The notes: a model not told the origin generated them from the sequence alone. A stretch of 64,000 bases of DNA from Lactuca virosa (GCA_928212115.1 CAKMRJ010005634.1:257720656-257784655), one strand, 5' to 3'; counted from the stretch's first letter, positions 35,093 through 46,936 are shown. Program-made: numbers and translations.

Positions 35093-38000
35093 GATCGTTC
35101 CATGTGAACGGTATTCCAGTTCAGGTGTTGTTTGATTCGGGTGCTACCCGATCGTTTGTGTCTCTTGCACTTAGCAAGAGGTTTCCTAAGTCTTCGGTCA
35201 TGTTAGAGTGCCCCCTAGAGGTTGAGATTGCGGATGACCGATCAGTGCGGGCGTCAGAGGTTTTTAGAGATTGTATTCTGAGGTTGCACGAAGAGCGCTA
35301 CTTGCTATATTTGGTTCCCATACCCTTGCGGGGGAACAAGGTTATCATAGGGATGGATTGGTTGAGCCCCAATGGGGCGGTTATCGACTGCGCGCAGCAG
35401 TTGGTGCGGATCAGGACCCCAAGTGGGGGAGAGCTGGTAATTCAGGGCGAGGGGCCACAGCAGGAACCAGCTTTATGTTCAGCAGCGAGAGCTAGGCGCT
35501 ATCTCCAGCAGGAGTGCGCAGGGTATGTCGCCTATGTCTTCGATACCCGGGAGGCGGGTAAGGCGACAGTGAGTGATGTGCCAGTGGTACGAGAGTTCGC
35601 GGATGTATTTCCAAAGGAGTTGCGTGGAATACCTCCGGAGAGGCAGGTAGAGTTCAGGATCGACCTAGTCCGTGGTGCGGATCCGATAGCCAAGGCACCG
35701 TATCGGCTGGCTCCTCCTGAGATGCAGGAGTTGTCTACACAGCTGCAGGAGCTGTTAGACAAGGGATTCATTAGACCGAGTAGTTCACCCTGGGGAGCCC
35801 CGATTTTATTTGTGAAAAAGAAGGACGGGTCGCATCGGATGTGTATAGATTACCAGGAGCTGAATAAGGTAACGGTGAAGAACCGTTACCCACTCCCGAG
35901 GATTGACGATCTCTTTGACCAGCTTCAGGGAGCATCTTGATTCTCCAAGATTGATTTGCGTTCGGGCTATCATCAGATGAGAGTCGGAGAGGAGGATGTG
36001 CAGAAGACTGCCTTTCAGACGCGATATGGTCACTATGAGTTCGTGGTGATCCCTTTTGGGCTCACCAATGCTCCTGCCGCGTTCATGGATCTCATGAACC
36101 GCATGTGTAGGCCGATGTTGGATAGGTCTGTGATCGTTTTCATTGACGACATCTTGGTTTATTCCAAGACGCAGGAGCAGCATGAGGAGCACTTGCGGGA
36201 GGTTTTGGATACTTTGAGGAGGGAGAGCTTGTATGCTAAGTTCTCCAAGTGCGAGTTCTGGTTGCGCGAGGTGCAGTTTCTTGGGCACCTTGTCAACCAG
36301 AACGAGATTTTGGTTGACCCGGCCAAGGTAGAGGCCGTGATGAGGTGGGAGGTTCGGAGGTCTCCATCTGAGATTCGGAGCTTTCTGGGACTGGCAGGCT
36401 ATTATCGGAGATTCATTCAGGACTTCTCCAAGATAGTCATGCCCCTAACCCGGCTGACGAGGAAAGTCATGGTCTTTCGTTGGGGGCCTGAGCAGCAGGC
36501 CGCATTTGAGACGTTGAGGCAGAGATTGTGCGATGCACCAATATTAGCCCTGCCAAAGGTCGTGGATGATTTTGTAGTGTATTGTGATGCGTCCATCTCG
36601 GGTTTGGGCGCGGTATTGATGCAGAGAGGGCATGTTACCGCTTACGCTTCGAGGCAGTTGAAGCCTCACGAGGCGAACTATCCGACGCATGATTTGGAGC
36701 TGGGGGGCTATTTTTTTCGCCCTCAAGATTTGGTGTCATTACCTCTATGGGGTTCGTTGTACCATTTACACGGACCACAAGAGCCTGAGGTATCTCATGG
36801 ATCAGCCAAATCTGAATATGAGACAACGTCAGTGGCTTGATGTGGTAAAGGATTATGATTGCGAGATCCTCTACCACCCGGGGAAGGCCAATGTCGTGGC
36901 CGACGCGCTTAGCCTCAAGGCAGAGCCGATCAGGGATATCTGTATGAGGATAACGGTTGTGACCCTACTGTTGGATCGGATTCGGGAGGCTCAGCAGGAG
37001 GCCATGAAGGAGGAACACCGTAAGAGTGAGCGTATTGTGGGTCAGGTTTCCTCCTTTGATTATGACAGTCGTGGATTGTTGACGCTGCACCGTAGAGTGT
37101 GGGCCCATATCGTGGGGGTGTGTCCCAGGTATTGATGGAGGAGGCGCACAAATCCAGGTTTTCTATTCGTCCCGGGGCGACGAAGATGTACAGGTATCTT
37201 CGTCCTGATTATTGGTGGCCCTGCATGAAGATGGACATAGCCTGGTTTGTTGAGAGATGCTTGACCTGCAGGAAGGTCAAGGCCGAGCACCAGAGGCCAC
37301 ACGGCAAGACGCGGCCGTTGGACATTCCCATGTGGAAATGGGAAGATATTACTATGGATTTCATCACAAAGCTTCCCAGGGTTGCACGGGGAGTGGATTC
37401 GATTTGGGTCATCGTGGATCGGTTGACTAAGAGTGCTCATTTCATACCAATCCAGGAGAGCATCTCAGCCGAGAAGTTGGCTGATATCTACATTCGAGAG
37501 GTAGTAGCTCGGCCCGGAGTGCCAGTCTCAGTGATTTCGGATCGAGACGCGCGATTTACTTCCAGTTTCTGGAAGAAGTTTCATGACGAGTTGGGTACTC
37601 GTCTGCAGTTCAGCACTGGTTTTCACCCGCAGACGGATGGTCAGAGTGAGCGGACCATCCAGACTCTAGAGGATATGCTGCGGGCATGTGTTTTAGACTT
37701 CGGGGGTAGTTGGGATACTTACCTTCCTTTGGCTGAGTTCTCCTATAATAACAGCTATCATGCGAGTATTGACTGTCCTCCTTTCGAGATGTTGTATGGG
37801 AGGAAGTGTAGGACCCCGATATGCTGGGGTGAGGTTGGTCAGAGGGTCATGGAGAGTATCGAAGTGGTACTCAAGACTACAAAGAGGATCCAGCAGGTTC
37901 GGAGCAGGCTTTAGACTGCTCAGAGCCAACAGAAAAGCTATGCCGACAAGCGTCGATCGGACCTGGAGTTCCAGGTCGGGGATATGGTACTCCTGAAAGT

Positions 38001-38424
38001 GTCGCCTTGGAAGGGCGTCATTCGATTCAGGAAGCGGGGCAAGCTGGGCCCCAGTTATATTAGACTTTTCAGGGTTGTAGCCCGGGTGGGTAAGGTGGCA
38101 TATCGGCTGGACCTACCGGCCGAACTCCGTCAGATTCACAGTACATTCCACGTCTCCCAGTTGCGGAAGTGTCTGGTGGACGATTCAGTAGTGGTGCCTT
38201 TAGAGGATATTCAGGTGGATGACAGCCTGAACTACATCGAGTGGCCAGTGGTGATCCTCGATAGGAAGTCGAAGGATCTGAGGAACAAGAGGGTGGAGCT
38301 GGTAAAGGTGCAGTGGTAGCACCGCAAGGGCTCGGAATGGACCTGGGAGCTGGAGGACAAGACGAGGGAGCACTACCCCGAGCTGTTTTCGGATTCAGTA
38401 GTAGACTTCGAGGACGTAGTCTAG
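35093..38424 (+). pseudogene. Pol of Gypsy D: protease, RT, RNase H, integrase, chromodomain
   Basis: Protease: VLFDSGATRSFVS near 35125. RT: YQELNKVTVKNRYPLPRIDD near 35850, then catalytic FIDDILVYSKT near 36140. RNase H: YCDASISGLGAVL near 36580. Integrase: HHCC-type zinc region near 37140-37280 (CLTCRKVKAEHQ), core WKWEDITMDF, ISDRDARF (37535) and the ERTIQTLEDML helix with its catalytic glutamate (37650). The C-terminal HVSQL segment and a chromodomain-like end (VILDRKSKDLRNK, then WTWELEDKTREHYP) target integration to methylated-histone chromatin in this clade. Breaks: TGA in place of a conserved Trp at 35938, frameshifts near 36710 and 37125, TAG at 37912 and TAG at 38317 where Trp is expected. 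Confidence 0.92.
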
Positions 38425-38428
38425 AATA

Positions 38429-38441
38429 AGTGGGGGAGATT
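38429..38441 (+). promoter_or_regulatory. Polypurine tract of Gypsy D
   Basis: AGTGGGGGAGATT directly before the 3' LTR, matching the tract found in Gypsy F. Confidence 0.85.
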
Positions 38442-40543
38442 TGTAACATCCGGTTCCTAGTACGTATTTAATTCCAAGTATTATTGTATTCTACCCTAGG
38501 ACTTGACGAGTTGAAGGCCTAACTCGTCGAGTCAACTCGGCTTTGCATGCGGATTTTAAGTGACCAACTCGACGAGTCGGGAGACCGACTCGGCGAGTAG
38601 GAGCTGTCTGAGTGAAACCCTAAATTTGAGGGTTTGCACCCTATTTAAACAACTTATCTCCTCCCATATCAGCCTTCATCGTCCCTCACACTTCCAGAAG
38701 ACCTTAGACTGAAACCCTAGCCTTGTTTGACTGCTCCTAAGCCATTTTTGTGCATTCTTTGGTGATTGTGAAGCTTGAGAAAAAGAAAGGAGCTTGGGAG
38801 TTCCAATGGAAGCTAGAAGATCCAGATATTGTGTTTCATCTCTAACTCATTTAAGGTAAAAAGCTTCAATCTTGACTTTCCATGTGTTTAATCATCTTTA
38901 GGGCTTGGGTTCTTGTATCTTTAGGGCATTTTTAAGCCATTTTCGGGTTGTGGGCTGTAATGTGAAGTTATGGCTGCAGATCTTGGACTTTGGAAGGGTC
39001 TCATAGCATAAAGGTGCCAACTCTATGGCCATGAGAGCCACATGCATCTTGTAGGTCTCATTTTTTGGTCCTTTTGAGCTTAAAGACTGATGCATGGATG
39101 TAAAGTTCATGACTTTACGTGTTATATCGACCCTAAGAGGTCATATCTACCCACTCAATGAGATGGGCTCAACAGACATCGAGTTTATGGAGATGGACTT
39201 AGTGGACTCGGCGAGTTGTTCTTGAGACTTGGCGAGTCGGGAAATGGTTCCCCGACCTTTGTTGTTTTGAGGAGTCTAGTTGAGTCTAGAAAGGACTCAA
39301 CAAAGATAGACGTTATTATAAGACCTGGAAATCATGTGACTCGATGAGTGTATGAACGAACTCGGCGAGTCCAAGGCAATCTCCCAACCCATGAAGATGA
39401 ACTCGACGAGTTGTTCATACAACTCGGCGAGTCATAGACTAAACACATTCTTATAAGGGAGATGAACTCGACGACTTCTAGGGGAACTCGGTGAGTCGGT
39501 TGAGTATGGTCCCGATATTATGGTTGAAGAAGGACCCGCAAGTTGTCGCTAGACTCGACGAGTAGAGTCGGGAGTTGGGTCATTCTAGAGGAATAGGGAC
39601 TCGACGAGTAGGGAGACCAACTCGGCGAGTCAAGTCAACTGGAGGTTGACTTTGACCAGGATTTGGGTTGACCCTTATGGGGGTTGTGAGTACGAAATTG
39701 ATAACTTAGTAGAGTTGTCGTGTCGGGATTGAGGAGTCGAGAAAAGTCTATTTTCACGTCGGGGATAGTTCAGATACTACGCGACATTGATGTGAGTTAC
39801 CTTCCAGTAAAAGTGAGTCTAAGGCACCAAGGCCGACCCACTAGTAGTTGATTACAGTTGAGATAATTTTCTTTGTGATAATTGTCTGGTTTGCTATTAC
39901 TTGATATGTTCTATGTGCCAGTATGCTAAGTTCTATGTGATAGTGGTAGTGCGAGGGGAATAGTCCCCCGATCGGTTGTTAGGACCGAAGGGTAGGTCGG
40001 ACACCCCAGATATGTCTGACAGTATATCTATGATAGTTTATTATGTGATAGTAGTAGGGGGTGAAATAGTCCCCATGATCGGGTGAGATAGACTGGAGGG
40101 TAGGCAGGCACCCTAGAATGGCCTGACACGAGTAGTCAATACCCCAGAATCGCTTGACACGGGTAGTCAGCACCCCAGAATGGCTTGACATGGGTAGGTC
40201 GGGCACCCCAGAATTGCCCGGCAACTTGTATGATTGTATAGTATATCGTATGATGGGGGAACTCACTAAGCTTTGTGCTTAGAGTTTCAGTTTTGGTTTC
40301 AGGTACCTCTTCATCCAAGGGGAAGGAGCCAGCGGCGTAGCAGCGCATCACACACACACATGGTTTCCGCAATGAGTTTTCTGGGATTGTACTCTGATTT
40401 ATATTATTGTTTGATGTTTTGATTTTAACACACGTTCACGATGGTTTATGGATTGATATGATATTGACAATGTTTTCAGTAAACGATTTTATAAATTACT
40501 AATTACAAACGAAATTTTTGGACTCGAATTTTGGGATGTTACA
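38442..40543 (+). repeat. 3' LTR of Gypsy D
   Basis: 2102 bp, collinear with the 5' LTR including its CTCGACGAG motifs and the 40-bp repeats (40090-40220). It ends GGGATGTTACA directly before the target-site duplication actga. Confidence 0.93.
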
Positions 40544-40548
40544 ACTGA

Positions 40549-42186
40549 ACCCTTCCTCAGAGACATAATGCAATTGTTCTCACTCCACCCACTGGATTTT
40601 GATGAACCCATTGGTGTTATGATTGTGTTCATTGCTCATCATCCAATCTCTGTTCTTCACACAGCCTTCGAGCGTATCAAGGTCAAAAACGATGTTCTTG
40701 AAACGAAGATCAATGGCGATCGTATTGTCCCTTTTCACAAGTCCATGTTCCTCAAGGCAATTGGTGTGAAAGAAAACCCTTCCAACTTCATGGTGCAAGA
40801 ACCTACTGCTAAAGAATTCCAACAGTTTGTCAATCACATTGGCAATGGTCAAGAGTACAAGGCCAAGAAGTTCAAGAAATCAGCCGTTTCAGGCCTTTGG
40901 ACCATCCTATTGCACCTCATCGTTAGAGGCTTATCCGTCAAACACGGAGGTACGGATACTCTTAGCAAAGATTGGTTGTATGTTGTATACAACATTTTCT
41001 CTGGAAAGGACAACGCTGTCGATCTCCCTGAAGTCCTGTGGCAAGATTTCGGGAAGTCGCCATCAAGAGGAAGCCTAACGAGATTTCAAGCCCTAGGTTT
41101 TTGGCCCTGACAATCCAACAACTCTACCGTGATATGTCTGAACCGATTCCAGTTAATACGATTCTGGGAGAGGTATTCATTTCTTTCAAAACTATTAGAC
41201 ACTATCGCATTCCGGACCAATCCTCATTCGGACCTATTATACATTTATCGGAACATATGTTGGCCGTCCTACCTTCCGGATCAATTCATTTGAAACACCA
41301 TTTGGAGACCTCGATTGTGTATAGCCCTACACAATTTGCCCCGGTCTCTGTTGAGCCCACTCCAGAAGTGGCCAAGACTGTTCCACTCGGAGGCAAGAAA
41401 AAGAAATCTGCCAAGAGGAAATCATTCCCCTCTAAGCCAAAAGCCAAAAAGAGAACCAAATTCGGTTCCTCCTCTCAACAGGAAGGAGCCAAGGACATTC
41501 CGGCTAACTCTGGCCATCCTAGTTCCCCACCTAACCACTCTTCTGAAGTACCCTTCAGAGTTTCAACATCACATGCACACACTCACGGGGAGTCTCCTAA
41601 TAATCCACCCTCACCTTCCTAACAAGGTGATGTCGGTGTTAAACAAAGTTCCTTGCCCCTGGAACAAAACCACGTGTCACATTTGATATCCCCCTTCCTT
41701 CTACACACATACGGTCTGAAACCCCTGTTCCGGACCCCAAGCATTTCAAGGTTGGAGTTTTCCATCCATCCTTAGGTGCCTTAACTGGTCTGATACCCGG
41801 TAAGGGTGCAGGACGACCAAGTGGTAATGATCCATTGTGGGTAGATTTTGTTGACTGGGCTCAAACAAGACATCTGGAGCTCACCAGATCCCAGGTTGAA
41901 GGAACGCTCATCTCCATGCGGAATATGGCCATTCAGAGCAACCTTCCCTTCGTTGTCCCTACTGATGAAGTCTCCGATATGGAGTTTGCTTCCGGAGAAA
42001 CTCCCAAGAATGAACTTCACGACGCCATGCACTCAGATCCTAATGAGGAACGTTCCGACGAAGTTATGTTCGATGATGAAGGAGCCTCAATCGCCGCTCC
42101 CAACCTGTTCTCCTCATTTCCTTTTCCTTCAAAGCCTTCATCATATAGGCTGGATTTGGACTTCAGACTCTCTTCATCCTCTTCGG
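40549..42186 (+). pseudogene. 3' ORF of element E, middle piece: N-terminal domain and basic region
   Basis: This resumes the 3' ORF after Gypsy D. The domain runs 40568-41110 (FHKSMFLKAIGV, FKKSAVSGLWTILL, LIVRGLSVKHGGTDTLSKDW, VLWQDFGK). The same pattern occurs in element B (FKKSYLPPQWNGLF, KGLSERSAGSD, YGLYHG, VLW), so the domains look homologous but diverged. After a shift near 41040 the frame reaches a Lys-rich stretch (GGKKKKSAKRKSFPSKPKAK near 41390) resembling a nuclear localisation signal, then Ser/Pro-rich sequence to a TAA at 41620. A further frame at 41835-42186 is acidic and Ser-rich. The hAT-like element inserts at 42187, and the last eight bases (ctcttcgg) are its target-site duplication. 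Confidence 0.75.
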
Positions 42187-43440
42187 CAGGGCCGGCTTGA
42201 TTCCTGAACGAATTGGGCAGAGGCCCAGGGCAGCGAGGGGATGAGGGGCATCAGTTTAGTCCATAATGTTAATATTTATATGTATTTGGCCCAAATGAGT
42301 TCAACATCTACGATTAACTGTGTCACGCGCTTCGACTATTGGAGTCTGGTTCCCATCTTCCCAATGGTCGCCTAGAAAGATGAAAGGTCAAGATGTAGAA
42401 GACGAGAAGTCGATTGGTTTTCCAAATCGTCGATTGGTTAAGAGACTCTTATTTTGGATACGCAATGGATACATCTCCCGATTTCTGTCAAGAACCTTAG
42501 TTTCTATAAACTCTCTCCTCTATTGTCTCTGGAATTCTGTCAAGAACATGAAGAAATATTTTTTCGTTTACGGAATTACTTGTGCTTAGTCTAATGCTTA
42601 TCTTTTCTAAATATCATTTTTTTCTCATCTGGTGTAACGTTGTTTTTCTCTCGAATTTTTTCCAGCTGCAAGGTAATCTTTGCCTTGTTTCGGTTGGTTT
42701 AGATTTTAAAGGTGTTTACCCCCTCTATGGACAATTTTGCCCTCGATGTTCTTGCCCCTATTCATAGAGGTGTATTTGGTTTGTATTGTCAATTTGAAGT
42801 GAAATGGAGTTTGGTTTCAAGACATATTAAAGAGATAGCTTGGATGGACGATTATGCCCTTGGATTTCATGCCCATGTAAGGTTGATTAACTTAAGTGGG
42901 TACTGCATACTGCTGCAATTCATAAAATGTTTGTGTTGCTAAATTGAATTTTTAAAGAGTATTTGTTTCAATTTTGAGATTATATTACAAACGGAGACCT
43001 TGACATTTTTGGTTTTAAATTTTGATATAACATCTACATTCAAGATATTGACATTAGGAGTGGTGTGTTTGTAACAGTTTAATGTATCTAGTTTTTGTTA
43101 TCACAGTTCATAATTTTTTTTGGTGTCATAGTTTTAATTTTTTTTCTAAAAAAAATAAATACAATAGGGATACACTATACTTGTTGAACATGCTATTGTT
43201 AACTATGATGTAGTAATTGATTTTTATAATTCACACAAAACATCGCAGTAATTGAATTGTTTGATTCACAAAGAACGTAGACAATGTTTTAGTTCTGTTT
43301 GCTATTTTAAGTTTTAATGGATGTGAATTTGTTTGAAAAAAGAAATTGGCTAATTTATGTTGTGGGTAGATTTAATAAAAGTCTTGGGGAATTTTTAAGT
43401 TTTTTCGCCCGGGGCACTAAAAATCTATGGACCGGCCCTG
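42187..43440. mobile_element. Non-autonomous hAT-like DNA transposon
   Basis: 1254 bp with terminal inverted repeats CAGGGCCGG at both ends and a perfect 8-bp target-site duplication ctcttcgg (42179-42186 and 43441-43448). Eight-bp duplications and CAG-starting ends fit the hAT superfamily. No transposase is visible. The centre (42300-42950) holds gene-like but unidentified sequence, with open frames of 60-90 codons and a splice-acceptor-like tttttccag near 42655; the right third is AT-rich. It could be a captured gene fragment, but I cannot name a source. Confidence 0.85.
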
Positions 43441-45851
43441 CTCTTCGGAGCCAATTTATGAAGAAATTCATATAGAGGATCACGTCCAAGCCACTCCTGA
43501 AGATGAAACCGAGTCAACTCCCAAGAACATCAATGCCGATACAACTCATACTGGATCCTCCGAACAGAAAATCAACCAAGAAGCTGACAAGAACAAGTCC
43601 CAGACTTCCACTTCGGACACCGGATCTTTAGCTGGAAACTACATTGATCCATTTTCCCTTCTTGAAATCCGAGACTCTATTTCTGACACGATGAAGAGAG
43701 TCAATGTTATAGAAGCTTCTGTGGCCGGACTCCATACTAGACTTGATGTTAAAGTTTCTGCACTGGATTCCAAACGTGATGCAATCCTTAACTCCTTGTC
43801 TGAAACCAACAAGTCCGGACCCACTATTGCTGAAAGAGAGGCTTAGCTTGATCAACTTATCTCTCTAAAGCTCAAGCATACTATCGAAGAAGTTGAAAAA
43901 AAATATGATACTTCTGTCGATCACTATCTTGACACAGTCACAAAGATGTTGAAAGTTCATGACGATATGCTCAATGCCTCAAAGGAACTCATCAAGCAAA
44001 CTCAGATTTGTCATGAGAAGCAGATCCAGCGTTTAGAGAAGGAGATTCGGAAGAAGGATGAGATGAATCTCATCAGGCAACAAGTTCTAATCAAGCTGCT
44101 CAAAGCATGTTGGAACATCGTGGATGTTCTGAACAATAAATTCGATGAGATGCTCTTTATTCTCTCCCAGCTTTTTGATCATCTCAAAGTTCAGGCTCGC
44201 ACAGCTGAAGCTTATGATGCCCTTACTCTCCAAATCAACAACAGTTTTCAAAAGATGTTTGATAAATTTTCGGATCTAAAGGATTCAGCTATGCTTGCAT
44301 CGGTTGCCGGTCCATCCGTTTCAAGAGGGGGAGAAGGACCCAGTTCAAGATCTTAACCATGGAAACCTGTCTCAGAGTTTAGACTCCAAGATGAATCTGA
44401 TGACTCACTACAAATCCTTTCAGGTTCTCCTGGTGATGATCATGATGATGACAACAATGATGATGATGATGATAGTAATGATGAAGATGTGTTTGTAAAG
44501 AATGGAGTGTTGGGACTGCAAGCTCCAAGGAAGTTTCCTGCTAAAGTGCTAAGGGAGGAAGAGCAAAGAATATGGTCAGCAGTATCGTGGCCATCTACTA
44601 TGGCTGATGTTCTTCACACAAGCATAGAAATGGCTAAGGTAAAAAGCAAATTAACTGCTGATGCCTTCCGAGTCACTACCTCAATGTTGCCTCCGATTCC
44701 TCCTCCAAAAATTGCTCCAATTGATGAAGGATCTCCAGTCCGGAAGCCAGATAACATTCTGGAAGAGCCCTGCCTTCCTCCCCTCCGAAGTTCGTCATTG
44801 ATGAAAATACGGAACACATCCTCTCCACTCTCCAAAAACCAAAAGACGAAGGCAAGAAGCCCATTTCAGACTACTCGTACACCACTCCTCACTTGACTAA
44901 AAGAAGTGGCTGGTCCCAAGAAGAGATCAATCAAGCCCTTGAAAATAGCATCCGGATCCAATCCTTCAAGGATGATAATCCTCATCCGATGTTAGGGATC
45001 TCTCCTCTCTACAGGGATGGAATCTTGAAGTACGTTGACATAGTGCCCTTCATGTACAATGATCTTCCGAATCAAGATTCGGACCATATTGACTTGCCTC
45101 TTTCTCCTTTCATCAATTTCTACACCGAGTTTGCTCCTCTCCATCCAGAGGATGATCCTCAAATGATCATACGGACTGAACGCGATAGACTGAAGACCTT
45201 TTATTCAAAGAACGCAATTCCTCTCAAAGAAGTCTGGTCTCGGAAAAGGATCACGAAAATTTCCGGATTCGGACGGAAGATCCTGACCAAGTTTGAACTC
45301 AAATGCGTACTGTTCCGGTATCACATCTTCTGGAACAAACCAATTCAGAAAACCATTACTGATGCCGACTATCATGCTATCAATCTGAATGACATCTTGA
45401 CTATTATTGCTCACTTCCGAAGCATTCGGTCTGATGATCTTAGTATGGGAGCTTACCACACTGCTTTAGGCTTTCTCAAGGACTACGTTGCTGAATTTTG
45501 CCGGTATGACTACGAGTTGGTCCATCTGTTCGGAACAGAAAAATACTTGGCCAAAATTGACTTCAAACTGCCAGAAGCTGAAATCTTGGAAGAGGGACCT
45601 ATAGATGAACCAATACTAGGTTTTGTCTATCTTCAACGAAAAAAAATCAGAAGGACTTCTTCCGAGTCCAAGACAAACACCTGGTTCCCACCAAGGCCCT
45701 TCAGAAGTTCATAAGTCGAGCATCAAAGTCCGAAGCACCGGAGCACGTAAAGGCTAAGTTCGTAAGTCAGCTGCAATGGAACATTGGATTCAGAGAATGG
45801 TTGTACCGTACATACGTGTTCATCAAGGAAGATTCGAGAAAAGCTTACTAG
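43441..45851 (+). pseudogene. 3' ORF of element E, C-terminal piece: coiled coil and C-terminal domain
   Basis: Acidic sequence leads into a long helical region (43650-44250) with heptad-like spacing, for example IRDSISDTMKRVNVIEASV and KQIQRLEKEIRKKDEM, most likely a coiled coil. A TAG at 43844 breaks it. After GGEGPSSRS a stop at 44354 and shifts near 44490 and 44880 follow. The C-terminal domain (44893-45714) includes WSRKRITKISGFGRKI and YHAINLNDILTIIAHF, comparable to ITTIKVLKPYAAGKFI and PHNWILMKNILLSN in element B. A last shift at the A8 run near 45645 leads to the apparent end at 45851. Domain order equals that of B. No membrane segment is seen. Function unknown. Confidence 0.75.
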
Positions 45852-45867
45852 ATTGCTAAGTTCACTT

Positions 45868-45876
45868 AGGGGAGAT
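45868..45876 (+). promoter_or_regulatory. Polypurine tract of element E
   Basis: AGGGGAGAT directly upstream of the 3' LTR; shorter than the tract of element B but in the expected place. Confidence 0.75.
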
Positions 45877-46537
45877 TGTTGGAACCTGAAAGTGAACCTC
45901 TAGCAATATCTATCTTTTGCATGTTCTGAAGTCAGCCTTGTTCCAAAGTCAGTTCATGGTTCGGAGTCAGCTTGTGGTCTGGAGTCAAATTGGTGTTCGG
46001 AATAGAGAAAATAATCAAGTGCAAATATTCTGAGCTGGTGTATGCTTCCGAATCAGTCTTTCCGTCTTTGCATTTATTGTTCTTGTCGTTTAGTCTGATG
46101 TAACAGTTCATATGACTAAGTTTATTTTGTCAAAGGGATAATCAGAGTGTCAGATGCAACTCTTTTATTCATTCCTATGTTTGTATTCGAGTTTATCCGA
46201 TGTAACTCTTTCTCCTATTTAAGGAGTGTTTAATGACAAGAATATTAGACAGATTGTTCCACCATACATAGATATTTTCACATTTACTTTATTTGCACCT
46301 TTCTCTCAAATCATTCTTTCTAACATTCATTTTGTTCATTTATTGTCTTTACTTGATCATATTCATATGCTCATATTTAATACTTGAAGTACTTTGTTGA
46401 TTCTCATATTTAGTCTTGACTGGTCTTGCCAGACTTGACTGGAACTATTAATCAGAAGCAGACATTGATCTTAAGCATTAACTCAAGGTTTGAGTTTTCG
46501 AGCCTTGTCCCTGTGCAATCAGATCCTTGTTCTCACA
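45877..46537 (+). repeat. 3' LTR of element E, shared with a second tandem unit
   Basis: 661 bp, TGTTGGAACC to TTCTCACA, equal in length to the copy at 14398, with about 46 substitutions by hand alignment and no net indel. It is followed not by host DNA but by a primer-binding site, so it also served as the 5' LTR of the next unit. Confidence 0.9.
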
Positions 46538-46539
46538 AT

Positions 46540-46551
46540 TGGTATCAGAGC
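46540..46551 (+). promoter_or_regulatory. Primer-binding site of the second tandem unit
   Basis: TGGTATCAGAGC, a perfect initiator methionine tRNA site, at the same offset from the LTR as in the first unit. Confidence 0.88.
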
Positions 46552-46684
46552 TTGAGTGGTTGTCCTTTGAATCCATAAGAACATATTATAGTTGACTCGA
46601 GATTACCTTGGTATTTCGATCATTTCTGTGTTCAAGATAAAATTTCTTCTATATACGACTTTTGCTCAAGATATCTTAACTTCA

Positions 46685-46936
46685 ATGGCTGCTTCTAATT
46701 CTCAACAAATGTACTCAATGCAAATAGCAAAAAGCATGGGTTTCCCTACACGTGCCCCACTGCTAGTTGTTGAAGAGTATGATCACTGGAAAGTCAGAAT
46801 GGAAAGATTTTTACTTGGAAAAGAAAAAGGTGAATCTATCTGGAGATCCGTTAAAGAAGGTCCCCATGTTCTAGTTCGAACCATTGTTAGATATGTTGCT
46901 GCAACTCTCTTGGGACAGGATCAACAACGACAAGCA
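46685..46936 (+). pseudogene. Truncated copia gag of the second tandem unit
   Basis: The ATG at 46685 opens a clean Gag N-terminus (MAASNSQQMYSMQI, then YDHWKVRMERFLLG), better preserved than the copy at 15206, which has lost its ATG and frame. Similarity to the first unit stops abruptly after gacaagca at 46936, compared with gacaagcactt near 15453. The following sequence is unrelated, so the unit was cut by a deletion or insertion. Confidence 0.85.

Larger units (their letters stand above)
30888..40543 (+). mobile_element. Gypsy chromovirus D (Tekay/Del-like), complete with both LTRs
   Basis: 9656 bp bounded by TGTAAC...GTTACA, with a perfect 5-bp target-site duplication actga (30883-30887 and 40544-40548). 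Order: LTR, primer-binding site, leader, gag, a putative intron, protease, RT, RNase H, integrase, chromodomain, polypurine tract, LTR. RT before integrase marks it as Gypsy. The C-terminal chromodomain and overall motifs suggest the Tekay/Del chromovirus clade. The first 300 bp of the LTRs differ by about 6 percent by eye. Frameshifts and nonsense changes disable it. Confidence 0.93.
14398..46537 (+). mobile_element. Ty1-copia retrotransposon E (SIRE/Maximus-like), split by three insertions
   Basis: Two 661-bp LTRs (14398-15058 and 45877-46537) enclose primer-binding site, gag, pol, spacer, 3' ORF and polypurine tract in normal order. The 32-kb span is explained by Gypsy F (21122-29125), Gypsy D (30888-40543) and a hAT-like element (42187-43440). 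Without them the element would be about 13.2 kb. By hand I count about 46 differences between the LTRs (about 7 percent). A second primer-binding site and gag follow the 3' LTR, so the outer LTRs may not be an original pair, and no flanking target-site duplication is found. Confidence 0.85.
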
